The translations under genes were made by a program, and so were the position numbers. DNA of 64,000 bases from JANPBY01 sp963851405 (GTDB taxonomy: Bacteria; Actinomycetota; Actinomycetes; DATJPE01): positions 1-64,000 of the forward strand of contig CAWKPB010000005.1 of assembly GCA_963851405.1 (NCBI GenBank). Direction: 5' to 3'. The first letter of the stretch is position 1. Every line of letters begins with the position of its first letter. Of this stretch, positions 35,541 to 43,915 are shown one piece after another. The notes below the pieces were generated by a model that ran no database searches, was not told where the DNA came from, and saw nothing but the letters and a program-made list of their open reading frames with translations.

Positions 35541-37094
35541 GTGGCGCGTGGAGATGGGCGGCTCTCCCACGACCTCCTCCCGGGTGAAAAGGGTCCTCGA
35601 GACGCATGTGGCGTGTTCGGAGTCTGGGCCCCGGGCGAAGAGGTCGCCAAGTTGACCTATTTCGGCCTGTACGCCTTGCAGCACCGCGGCCAGGAGTCGG
35701 CCGGCATCGCCGTCTCCGACGGACGACAGATCCTGGTCTACAAGGACATGGGCCTGGTCTCGCAGGTCTTCGACGAAGGCCACCTGGCCTCGCTACATGG
35801 GCATGTCGCCGTCGGCCACTGCCGCTACTCCACCACTGGGTCGAGTGTGTGGGAGAACGCCCAGCCCACGTTTCGCGCGACGGCAACGAGCACCATCGCC
35901 CTTGGACACAACGGCAACCTGATCAACACCAGGGAGCTGGAGGCGCGGGTTAACGACCTAGGTGAAGCGTCCGGGGAGTTGCCCCTCGGTGGCGCTCGAC
36001 TTCGCTCCACCTCTGATACCGATCTGCTCACGGCGCTGCTGGCGAGCCACCCGGACCTGTCGCTCGAGGCGGCCGCTCTCGACGTGTTGCCCACGGTGAA
36101 GGGCGCCTTCTCGCTGGTGTGGATGGATGAGACCACGCTGTACGCGGCCCGCGACCCGCAGGGGATCCGCCCGCTCGTCCTCGGCCGGCTCGAGCGCGGC
36201 TGGGTGGTAGCCAGCGAGTCGGCGGCGCTCGACATCGTCGGTGCTTCGTTCGTGCGCGAGATCGAGCCCGGCGAACTGATCGCCGTGGACGAGCACGGCC
36301 TGCGCAGCCAGCGCTTCGCCGAGTCCGCGCCGAAGGGCTGCTTGTTCGAGTACGTCTACCTCGCCCGCCCAGACACTGCGATCGCCGGCCGAAGCGTCCA
36401 TGCCGCTCGGGTCGAAGTCGGCCGCCGGCTGGCCCACGAGCTGCCGGTCGAGGCCGACTTGGTGATCCCCGTTCCAGAATCTGGAACTCCGGCTGCTGTC
36501 GGCTACAGCCAAGAGTCGGGAATCCCGTACGGACAGGGGTTGGTGAAGAACGCCTACGTGGGGCGTACGTTCATCCAGCCGTCGCAAACGATCCGGCAAC
36601 TCGGTATCCGACTCAAACTCAACCCGCTGCGGGAGGTCATCCACGGCCAGAGGCTGGTGGTGGTTGATGACTCGATCGTGCGAGGCAACACGCAACGGGC
36701 GCTCGTGCGAATGTTGCGCGAAGCGGGGGCAGCGGAAGTTCACGTTCGGATCAGCTCACCGCCGGTGAAGTGGCCGTGCTTCTACGGCATCGATTTCGCG
36801 TCGCCCGCGGAGTTGATCGCCAACGGCCTGGCCGTGGATGAGATCCGCCAGTCGATCGGGGCCGACAGCCTGGCGTACGTGACGCTGGAAGAACTCGTCG
36901 ATGCCACGACGATCGAGCCGGAGCAGCTGTGCTGCGCCTGCTTCGACGGGACGTATCCCATCCCGCTGCCGGAACCCGAGCTGCTCGGCAAGCACTTGCT
37001 CGAGGGCCTGGATCCTCTGGACACCGTGGACGCCGACGGTCTCGTGACCTTGGTCGGTGGCGGAGGGGCGACCGAAGCGCTGCGCCTGCCGTGA
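35541..37094 (+). CDS. purF: Amidophosphoribosyltransferase
   Basis: PurF makes phosphoribosylamine from PRPP and glutamine, the first committed step of purine synthesis. The ~517-residue protein has a short propeptide and then the Ntn nucleophile Cys23 in DACGVFGVWAP, expected to be exposed by cleavage. The glutaminase domain has QHRGQESAGI and GHCRYSTTGSS, and the phosphoribosyltransferase domain has the PRPP loop VVVDDSIVRGNTQRAL. Cysteines in GCLFEYVY, WPCFYGIDF and CCACF match the 4Fe-4S ligands of the Bacillus-type enzyme. The stop overlaps purM by 4 nt. Confidence 0.97.
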   Translation: MARGDGRLSHDLLPGEKGPRDACGVFGVWAPGEEVAKLTYFGLYALQHRGQESAGIAVSDGRQILVYKDMGLVSQVFDEGHLASLHGHVAVGHCRYSTTGSSVWENAQPTFRATATSTIALGHNGNLINTRELEARVNDLGEASGELPLGGARLRSTSDTDLLTALLASHPDLSLEAAALDVLPTVKGAFSLVWMDETTLYAARDPQGIRPLVLGRLERGWVVASESAALDIVGASFVREIEPGELIAVDEHGLRSQRFAESAPKGCLFEYVYLARPDTAIAGRSVHAARVEVGRRLAHELPVEADLVIPVPESGTPAAVGYSQESGIPYGQGLVKNAYVGRTFIQPSQTIRQLGIRLKLNPLREVIHGQRLVVVDDSIVRGNTQRALVRMLREAGAAEVHVRISSPPVKWPCFYGIDFASPAELIANGLAVDEIRQSIGADSLAYVTLEELVDATTIEPEQLCCACFDGTYPIPLPEPELLGKHLLEGLDPLDTVDADGLVTLVGGGGATEALRLP

Positions 37095-38248
37095 CTGACG
37101 CGGTCGTGCATGGTTCCGAGGGCGGGCTGCCGGTACGGGCTGGCGCGGCGGACCTGACGTACGCCGCTGCTGGTGTCGACACCGAGGCGGGTGAGCGCGC
37201 CGTCGAGTTGATGAAGGCGTCGGTGGCCCGTGCGCAGCGTCCCGAAGTTCTGGGCTCTCTGGGTGGTTTCGCGGGGCTGTTCGACGCTTCGGCTCTGAAG
37301 ACCTACCGACGGCCGTTGCTGGCGACTTCAACCGATGGGGTCGGCACCAAAGTTCTTGTCGCGCAACGCATGAACGTGCACGACACCATTGGAATCGATC
37401 TGGTTGCCATGGTCGTGGACGATCTGGTCGTTTGCGGGGCCGAGCCGCTCGTGCTCACCGACTACATCGCGACCGGCAAAGTCGTGCCGGAGCGGGTCGC
37501 CGCAATCGTCTCGGGAATCGCCGAGGGTTGCCGTCAAGCGGGCTGCGCTCTTGTTGGCGGCGAGACTGCGGAGCACCCCGGCGTCATGGCTCCCGACGAG
37601 TACGACGTCGCCGGGGCTGGGGTGGGCGTGGTCGAAGCGGACCAGCTGTTGGGGCTGGACCGAGTCCGCAGCGGAGACGTACTCGTGGCCATGGCCTCGT
37701 CGGGTTTGCACTCCAACGGCTACAGCCTGGCCCGGCACGTGCTGCTCACTGTCGGGGGGCTGGGATTAGACCTGCACGTTGAGGAGCTGGGACGCAGCTT
37801 GGGCGAGGAACTGCTCGAACCCACCCGGATCTATGCGTTGGATTGCCTCGATCTCGCCCGGGCCGGGGACGTCGACGTGCACGCGTTCAGTCACGTGACA
37901 GGCGGCGGGCTGGCGGCCAACCTCGCCCGAGTCCTACCCGCCCACCTGCACGCCGACATCGACCGGGCCACCTGGGCTCCGCAGCCGATCTTCGGTTTCA
38001 TCGGCCGACTCGGTGGCGTCGACCAGCAGGAGCTCGAACGCACCTTCAATCTCGGGATCGGAATGATCGCCGTCGTCCCGCCGGAGGCCGGCGACCGAAC
38101 CATCCGAAGGCTGACCGAGCGTGGGGTGTCAGCGTGGGCCGCGGGGACCGTGCGCGACCGGCAAGAAGGCGAGCAGGGTGATGCGCCGGCCAAGGGCGGT
38201 GGCGGTGGATCGGCCAGCGTGGTCGGTCAGCACCCCGCGGTGCCTTGA
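37091..38248 (+). CDS. purM: Phosphoribosylformylglycinamidine cyclo-ligase (AIR synthetase)
   Basis: PurM closes the imidazole ring using ATP. About 385 residues: YAAAGVDTEAGERAVELMK, LLATSTDGVGTKVLVA, GIDLVAMVVDDLVVCGAEPL, LVGGETAEHPG, GLHSNGYSLAR, HVTGGGLAANLARVLP and FNLGIGMIAVV are all present. A glycine-rich tail extends the C-terminus. The GTG start overlaps the purF stop; the gene ends 1 bp from the convergent DUF3073 gene. Confidence 0.97.
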   Translation: MTDAVVHGSEGGLPVRAGAADLTYAAAGVDTEAGERAVELMKASVARAQRPEVLGSLGGFAGLFDASALKTYRRPLLATSTDGVGTKVLVAQRMNVHDTIGIDLVAMVVDDLVVCGAEPLVLTDYIATGKVVPERVAAIVSGIAEGCRQAGCALVGGETAEHPGVMAPDEYDVAGAGVGVVEADQLLGLDRVRSGDVLVAMASSGLHSNGYSLARHVLLTVGGLGLDLHVEELGRSLGEELLEPTRIYALDCLDLARAGDVDVHAFSHVTGGGLAANLARVLPAHLHADIDRATWAPQPIFGFIGRLGGVDQQELERTFNLGIGMIAVVPPEAGDRTIRRLTERGVSAWAAGTVRDRQEGEQGDAPAKGGGGGSASVVGQHPAVP

Positions 38249-38249
38249 G

Positions 38250-38450
38250 CTAGTAGCGCTCGGAGTCCTTGTCCGAGTCGGACTCGATCTCGGCCACGTC
38301 TGCGTACTTCGCGAGCAGCTCGGGATCGACGTCGCCGCTGTCCTCATGGATGAGGTCGGCGCGCAGTCGGTTGAGGTCCATGTCGCCGCTGTTGTACTTC
38401 AAATCGCGAGCAACCTTGGTCTGTTTTGCCTTGGCCCGACCGCGTCCCAT
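38250..38450 (-). CDS. DUF3073 family small protein
   Basis: A 66-residue basic-then-acidic protein, MGRGRAKAKQTKVARDLKY followed by an acidic tail ending DSDKDSERY. This is the actinobacterial DUF3073 family. It lies between purM and the dehydrogenase, an order also known from Streptomyces. No function is established. Confidence 0.85.
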   Translation of the reverse strand: MGRGRAKAKQTKVARDLKYNSGDMDLNRLRADLIHEDSGDVDPELLAKYADVAEIESDSDKDSERY

Positions 38451-38540
38451 GGTTCGACCCCCTCGTTCGGGGCAGCGCCCCTGTGGTCACGTGTGTTCAG
38501 GGCGGAGGGCCGCTCCGCCGTGCTCTGGCGTACAGCGTAC

Positions 38541-39689
38541 CTAATGCTCGGGCCGGCTGCCCACGGCCAGGCCAGGGAACAGCTCGTGGGCCCAGGGCCC
38601 GCCCTCGATGCGCTCTTGGGCGATGGCCTGGGCAGCGGCGACCGGGGTGACGGCGAGCTCCTTGGCGCGGGAGAGTACAGCGCTCGTAGTGGCGCCGATC
38701 GCCGTGGCGCGGGCACTGGCCCGAGCCTCGTCGTACCCGTGCAGTTCATCGGCGACCTGGATGACACCGCCGGCGTTGACCAGGAAATCTGGCAGATAGA
38801 GGACGCCGCGCGCGGCCAGGACATCGGCGATTCCAGGGTGAGCGAGCTGGTTGTTGGCAGCACCACAGACCAACGCCGCAGTCAGCACGGCCGCCACGCC
38901 ATCGGTGAGGGCTTGTCCTAGGGCATTGGGGCTGAAGACGTCGCTGGGTTCGGCGATGAGCGCGGCAAGGGAAGGGACGGTCTGGACGTGCGGATGCGCG
39001 GACCGTACGGCGGCAACGACATCAGGATCGGGATCGAAGGCCACCACCCGGGCACCGTCCTCGGCGAGGTGGCCCACGAGACGTCCACCCACCTTGCCCA
39101 GCCCAGCCACGCACACGGTGCGACCATCCAGGCAGGGCTCACCCCACAAGCTCGCGGCCCCGGCTCGCATGCCTTGGAAGACGCCCCAAGCGGTCAGTCG
39201 GCCGGAGTCCCCGCCACCACCGAACTCGGCTGACTTGCCGGTGACCCAACGCGAGCTGCGCGCCATGACATCTAGGTCGGCGACCGACGTGCCCACATCT
39301 CCGGCTGTGACGTAGCGGCCGCCGAGAGACTCGATCAGGCGGCCATAGGCCACGAAGAGCTCGGGCGTCTTGTCGGTGCGAGGGTCCGCCATGATCACGG
39401 CCTTGCCCCCGCCGTGGTCGAGTCCGGCCAGCGCGTTCTTGAGTGACATGGCTTGGGACAAGGCCAGCACATCAGCGAGCGCGGCGTCATCGGAGTCGTA
39501 GGCGTGGAAGCGGGTCCCCCCGAGTGCGGCGCCGAGGGCGGTCGAGTGGATGGCCACGATGGCGTGCAGTCCGGACGTCCGGTCGTGGTGGATGATCACC
39601 TCTTCGTGCCCGGCGGCGCGGATTGCGGGCAGACCTGGGGGCGGCAACGGCGGTGACGCCGGAGGTCGGATGGGGCTGGAGTTGCTCAC
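38541..39689 (-). CDS. Glu/Leu/Phe/Val dehydrogenase family enzyme
   Basis: A NAD(P)-dependent amino-acid dehydrogenase of about 382 residues catalysing oxidative deamination, probably of branched-chain or aromatic amino acids. Features: the substrate lysine region GTRFHAYDSDDAAL, SLKNALAGLDHGGGKAVIM, VTAGDVGTSVADLD and the dinucleotide fold VCVAGLGKVGGRLVGHL, plus NAGGVIQVADELHGY. The frame is open far upstream; GTG 39689 or 39698 starts are chosen because the first conserved block is close behind. It is divergent from bldC, as in Streptomyces where the equivalent is valine dehydrogenase. Confidence 0.85.
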   Translation of the reverse strand: MSNSSPIRPPASPPLPPPGLPAIRAAGHEEVIIHHDRTSGLHAIVAIHSTALGAALGGTRFHAYDSDDAALADVLALSQAMSLKNALAGLDHGGGKAVIMADPRTDKTPELFVAYGRLIESLGGRYVTAGDVGTSVADLDVMARSSRWVTGKSAEFGGGGDSGRLTAWGVFQGMRAGAASLWGEPCLDGRTVCVAGLGKVGGRLVGHLAEDGARVVAFDPDPDVVAAVRSAHPHVQTVPSLAALIAEPSDVFSPNALGQALTDGVAAVLTAALVCGAANNQLAHPGIADVLAARGVLYLPDFLVNAGGVIQVADELHGYDEARASARATAIGATTSAVLSRAKELAVTPVAAAQAIAQERIEGGPWAHELFPGLAVGSRPEH

Positions 39690-39828
39690 GGAGATCACTG
39701 TGCCACCGGCCGTGGCGCCGATGGCCCAAGCGGATGATCGGGTACATGACCTTTCCGGGCCATTCCGGACAGAAGGGACAGCGGGCAGGATGGTGGGAAC
39801 AGCCGTGGTAGTCGAGGAAGGGGACGAC

Positions 39829-40041
39829 GTGGCGTCGCTGTCTCCCGAGCCCGAGCCGCTGCTCACGCCTGCCGAAGTCGCGGCCATGTTTCGGGTGGAT
39901 CCGAAGACGGTGACGCGTTGGGCCAAGGCGGGCAAGTTGACCTCGATCCGCACGCTGGGCGGGCACCGTAGATATCGCCAGGCGGAGGTGCGTGCGCTGC
40001 TGGCCGGCGAGCCGTACCCGGGTCACGCCGACACGGCTTGA
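39829..40041 (+). CDS. bldC: BldC, MerR-like developmental DNA-binding protein
   Basis: A 70-residue winged-helix protein almost identical over its core to Streptomyces BldC: EPLLTPAEVAAMFRVDPKTV, TRWAKAGKLTSIRTLGGHRR and YRQAEVRALLAG. BldC binds direct repeats as a head-to-tail oligomer and controls developmental timing in Streptomyces. GTG 39829 has GAGGAAGGGG upstream. The cyclase gene starts 27 nt downstream on the same strand, so the two may be co-transcribed. Confidence 0.95.
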   Translation: MASLSPEPEPLLTPAEVAAMFRVDPKTVTRWAKAGKLTSIRTLGGHRRYRQAEVRALLAGEPYPGHADTA

Positions 40042-40068
40042 CCCGCTGACCGACAGAGCGGGACTCCA

Positions 40069-43000
40069 GTGACCATCGCGCGGGATTCCTTGGTGCTGCG
40101 CCCGTACGTCCCACGGTTGGTCGTCGACTGGCTCCGGCACACTCCGGACGATTTGGTGCATGAGGTCGAGGGTTCACTCGTCTTCGTAGACATCTCGGGT
40201 TTCACCAAACTCACCGAGCGCTTGGCCAAGAAGGGCAAGGTCGGCGCGGAGGAGATGAGTGACCTCCTCAATGTGACCTTCGCAGGCTTGCTGGCAGAGG
40301 CGTACGACGAGGGCGCCGGTCTGGTCAAGTGGGGCGGCGACGCCGTACTCCTGCTTTTCGACGAGTCTTTTCACGCGGAGCGTGCCGCGCAGGCGTCGTA
40401 CCGGATGCGGGCCACCATGCGGCGTATTGGGAAGCTGGAGACGACCGCGGGGAAGGTCACCCTGAGGATGTCGGTGGGGATCCACAGCGGGATCTTCCAC
40501 TTCTTCCTGGTCGGCGATCCCGCGCACCATCGTGAACTCTTGGTGAGCGGCCCCGCCGCCAGCATCACCGCCGTCACCGAGGCGAATGCCGATGCGGGGC
40601 AGATCGGTCTGAGTCAGCAGACGGCCGAGCTGCTCGCCTCGCGCAACGTGGCGACCACGCCGGAGGGTCGCCTGGTCCTGCGCGGCACACCAGGACTTAC
40701 TCCGGTCGGGGTTCGCCCCGCCAAGGACGTGTCGGACCTCGATCTCCGGATGGCGATACCGGAGGCCCTGCGCGAACACGTCCTGGCCGCGCAGGGTGAC
40801 CCCGAACACCGAACGATCGGCGTGGGCTTCGTCCAGTTCTCGGGCACCGACGCAATGTTGGAGCGTTCCGGCCCACAGGCGTTGGCCCGTGCGTTGGACG
40901 AGGTCGTTCGCAATGTCCAGGACGCCACGGCTACCTACGGCGTGACCTTCTTCGAGTCCGACATCAACCGTGATGGCGGCAAGATCATGTTGACCGCGGG
41001 TGCACCTATGAGTCGCGGCGGCGAGGAAGAACGGATGCTGCGCGCCGGTCGGCTCATCATCGACCGGATCGGCGAGCTCCCGCTGCGCATCGGGGTGAAC
41101 CGGGGCCCGGTCTTCTCCGGTGACTTTGGTCCGCCCTTCCGTCGTACCTACTCCGTCAAAGGCGACGCGATCAACCTGGCGGCTCGGGTGATGGGCAAGG
41201 CCAGCCCGGGGCAGCTCTTGGCGACGCAAGCGGTGGTCGAGCGCTCGTCCACGTTGTTTGTCAGTGAGCAGCTACCGCCGTTCATGGTGAAGGGGAAGTC
41301 TGAGCCAGTCCATGCGCTGAGCATCGGTCCGCTGGTGGGCGCCCGCCAGGAGGACTTCTCCCGACACCCGCTCACGGGTCGAGACGCTGAGCTGGCCCTC
41401 TTGGTCAGCCACCTTGAATCGGTGCGCGGCCGGCGGGGGGCATTCGTCGAGATCGTTGGGGATGCAGGGATCGGCAAGTCTCGGTTGGCATCCGAACTGC
41501 TGGGGCAGGCCGAAGGTGTGGTGACCGCGTCAATCGTGTGCGAAGAGTACGAATCGGCCACCCCCTATTTCGCGATTCGACAGCTTCTTGTCGGCCTCTT
41601 GGGAGTGACCGAGGCCATGGGCGAGCAGGCGTTGCGTCAACGGCTGGTTGAGACAGCTGAGCGGGACGCGCCCGATCTCGTGGAATGGCTGCCCTTGCTC
41701 GGCACCGCTGTGGACCTCCATCTTCCGGAGACCGAGGCCACTCGTCGGCTCGACCCCCGCTTCCGTAAGGCCCGTGTGCAGGAGGCGACGACCGACTTCC
41801 TGGCCGCGATCCTGGCCGTGCCGGCGCTGATCGTTGTGGACAACGCCCACCACATGGACGAGGCGTCAGCCGAACTGCTCGAGCGCTGGGCGCTAACAGC
41901 CCACCAGCATCCCTGGCTCGTGCTCATCCTTCAACGGCAGGGGACCAACGGTTGGGGGCTGCGAGCTGAAGACGACACCGACACGATGCGGTTGTCGCCT
42001 CTTGACCCCTCGGCTGCCAGGGCCCTTGTGGAAGCGGCTTCGGTCGATCAGCCGATGCCCCCTCACGTGATTGACGTTCTGATCGAGCGGGCCGAGGGAA
42101 GCCCCTTGTTCCTGCTGGGTCTGGTCGAGACCGTGCAGTCAGGGGGTAGCCCCGACGCGTTGCCTGGCTCGGTCGAGGGATTGGCGGCCAGCCAGATTGA
42201 CCAGCTTCCGCCCGCTGAACGCAGCGTCCTGCGTCACGCCTCGGTTTTGGGGCTCGCCTTCAGCGAGGCCCAACTTCGAGGGGTGCTCGCGGACGAGGCG
42301 CTGCCGACCGGCCGGGAAGCCATGAGGCGCTTGGGTGCCTTCCTGCAGCCGCAAGGGCATGGCCGTTGGCGGTTTGCGCAGACGTTCCTTCGTGATGTGG
42401 CCTACGAGGGCTTGCCCTATCGCCGCCGTCGGATCCTTCACGGCCGCGCCGCTGACCTGCTGGAAAGCGAGGCTGCTGATCCGCTGGACCAGGCTGAGCT
42501 GCTGTCGGTCCACTTCTTCCACGCAGCCCGCCACGACAAGGCCTGGACGTACTCGGTCACCGCAGGAAATCGAGCCGCTGCCAAGTACGCGTTCGTCGAG
42601 GCGGCTCAGCATTTTGGGCGCGCGACTGCGGCTGCCCGTGAGTTGCCCGAACTCGCCCCCGGAGACTTGGCCGATGTGCAGGAGGTTCTTGGGGACTCGC
42701 TGTTCAAGGTGGGGACTTTCCCTGAGGCCAAGCTCGCGTTTGAGCGCGCCCGTCGAAGCACCTCCGATCCGGTCCGCTCAGCCGATCTGCTTCGCAAGCA
42801 GGCTGAGGTGGCCCAACGGCTCAACCACCTGAGTCCCGCTCTTCGTACACTCACGCGGGCGATGGCTTTGGTCGACAGCCAGGCTGACCGTGCCGCCTTG
42901 GCTGAGCTCAGCAGGTTGCAGGGCTTTTATGCGGTCGTGCGCTCCAACCAGGGTCGGTACCGGGAAACCGAGGCATGGGCCCGCCGGGCCGAGGCAACGG

Positions 43001-43884
43001 CGATCAGCGCTGGTGACAAGAAGGCCCTAGCCGATGCGTACGAGGCGCTGCATGGCGCGTACGCGATGCTCGGTGCCGAGCCGGATCGACCGTACGGGGA
43101 CTTGGCGCTGACGCTCTACCGGGAACTCGACGATCGAGCCGCTCAGTCGACAGCTCTGAACAACCTGGCGGTTCAGGCCTACATCGACGGCCGAGGCGCC
43201 GAGGCGCTCGAACTCCTGGACCGCGCGGAGGTTGCGGCCACCCAAGCGGGGGACACCCTTGGTGCGGCGTCGTCGCGGTACAACATCGGCGACGTTCTGC
43301 TGCACCAGGCGCGGTTTGAAGATGCGCGCGAGCTGCTCGCGAAGTTGGTCCCGGTCCTGCGGTCCCTGGGAGCTGAGGACTTCGCTGCTGTGAGCGAGGG
43401 CTGCCTTGGAGTTGCCCTGGTCGCCACGGGTGAAGAAGAACGTGGCATGGGCCTCCTCCAACGAGCTCGCCAGCGGCTCGTCGAGCTAGGGCAGGCGGCC
43501 GAGGTGGTGTCAACCGATGCTCTCGTGGTGGAAGCGTTGCTCGGTCTCGGCCAGGCTAAGGAGGCCGAGACGCTCGCTGCGAGCGCTTGGGGTGAGGCGG
43601 CAGCGCTGGATGCCGGCTACCTGCAGCCCACGCTGCAGCGCCTCGAGGGCGCGGCGCTGATTGACCAAGGCCGCTTCGATGACGCCGCTGTGGTGCTTGA
43701 GGCTGCCCTCGCGAGCTGCGCGACCCAGGGGCAGATCGAACTCGGGTTCATTCTTGGGGAGCTGGCGCACGTCGCGAAACATCGAGGCGACCTAGCCGAA
43801 ACGGAGCGTCTAGCCGCGGAGAGCCGCGCCGCGCTGGACCAACTGGGTCACGTCGGATCGCAGCGGTACCCGCGGCCAGTTTGA
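40069..43884 (+). CDS. Tandem class III cyclase / AAA ATPase / TPR protein (soluble adenylyl cyclase-like)
   Basis: A 1271-residue protein with two cyclase domains. C1 (about 30-220) has metal Asp41 (FVDISGF) and Asp91 with Lys87 (VKWGGD) but lacks the Asn/Arg pair. C2 (about 245-430) lacks both metal Asps (Gln256 and Lys in GGK) but keeps Asn369 and Arg373 in KGDAINLAARV, with Ser362 at the purine-Asp position. Together they would give one composite active site, as in mammalian soluble adenylyl cyclase. An ATPase follows (GDAGIGKS, about 464-471; LIVVDNAHHMD), then long TPR-like repeats to the C-terminus. No membrane segment. It is probably expressed with bldC. Confidence 0.88.
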   Translation: MTIARDSLVLRPYVPRLVVDWLRHTPDDLVHEVEGSLVFVDISGFTKLTERLAKKGKVGAEEMSDLLNVTFAGLLAEAYDEGAGLVKWGGDAVLLLFDESFHAERAAQASYRMRATMRRIGKLETTAGKVTLRMSVGIHSGIFHFFLVGDPAHHRELLVSGPAASITAVTEANADAGQIGLSQQTAELLASRNVATTPEGRLVLRGTPGLTPVGVRPAKDVSDLDLRMAIPEALREHVLAAQGDPEHRTIGVGFVQFSGTDAMLERSGPQALARALDEVVRNVQDATATYGVTFFESDINRDGGKIMLTAGAPMSRGGEEERMLRAGRLIIDRIGELPLRIGVNRGPVFSGDFGPPFRRTYSVKGDAINLAARVMGKASPGQLLATQAVVERSSTLFVSEQLPPFMVKGKSEPVHALSIGPLVGARQEDFSRHPLTGRDAELALLVSHLESVRGRRGAFVEIVGDAGIGKSRLASELLGQAEGVVTASIVCEEYESATPYFAIRQLLVGLLGVTEAMGEQALRQRLVETAERDAPDLVEWLPLLGTAVDLHLPETEATRRLDPRFRKARVQEATTDFLAAILAVPALIVVDNAHHMDEASAELLERWALTAHQHPWLVLILQRQGTNGWGLRAEDDTDTMRLSPLDPSAARALVEAASVDQPMPPHVIDVLIERAEGSPLFLLGLVETVQSGGSPDALPGSVEGLAASQIDQLPPAERSVLRHASVLGLAFSEAQLRGVLADEALPTGREAMRRLGAFLQPQGHGRWRFAQTFLRDVAYEGLPYRRRRILHGRAADLLESEAADPLDQAELLSVHFFHAARHDKAWTYSVTAGNRAAAKYAFVEAAQHFGRATAAARELPELAPGDLADVQEVLGDSLFKVGTFPEAKLAFERARRSTSDPVRSADLLRKQAEVAQRLNHLSPALRTLTRAMALVDSQADRAALAELSRLQGFYAVVRSNQGRYRETEAWARRAEATAISAGDKKALADAYEALHGAYAMLGAEPDRPYGDLALTLYRELDDRAAQSTALNNLAVQAYIDGRGAEALELLDRAEVAATQAGDTLGAASSRYNIGDVLLHQARFEDARELLAKLVPVLRSLGAEDFAAVSEGCLGVALVATGEEERGMGLLQRARQRLVELGQAAEVVSTDALVVEALLGLGQAKEAETLAASAWGEAAALDAGYLQPTLQRLEGAALIDQGRFDDAAVVLEAALASCATQGQIELGFILGELAHVAKHRGDLAETERLAAESRAALDQLGHVGSQRYPRPV

Positions 43885-43900
43885 GCCGACCGCGGGTACC
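43865..43900. terminator. Palindrome across the cyclase stop, between convergent genes
   Basis: GGTACCCGCGG (43865-43875) and CCGCGGGTACC (43890-43900) form an 11-bp perfect stem around a 14-nt loop that contains the cyclase stop codon. It lies between convergent genes and could terminate both. No T-tract is seen. Confidence 0.5.
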
Positions 43901-43915
43901 CGAGCGCAATTCCAA

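Noticed and set aside
38249..38249. A regulatory gap between purM and DUF3073
   Set aside because: The convergent genes leave only one base; no site can be proposed.
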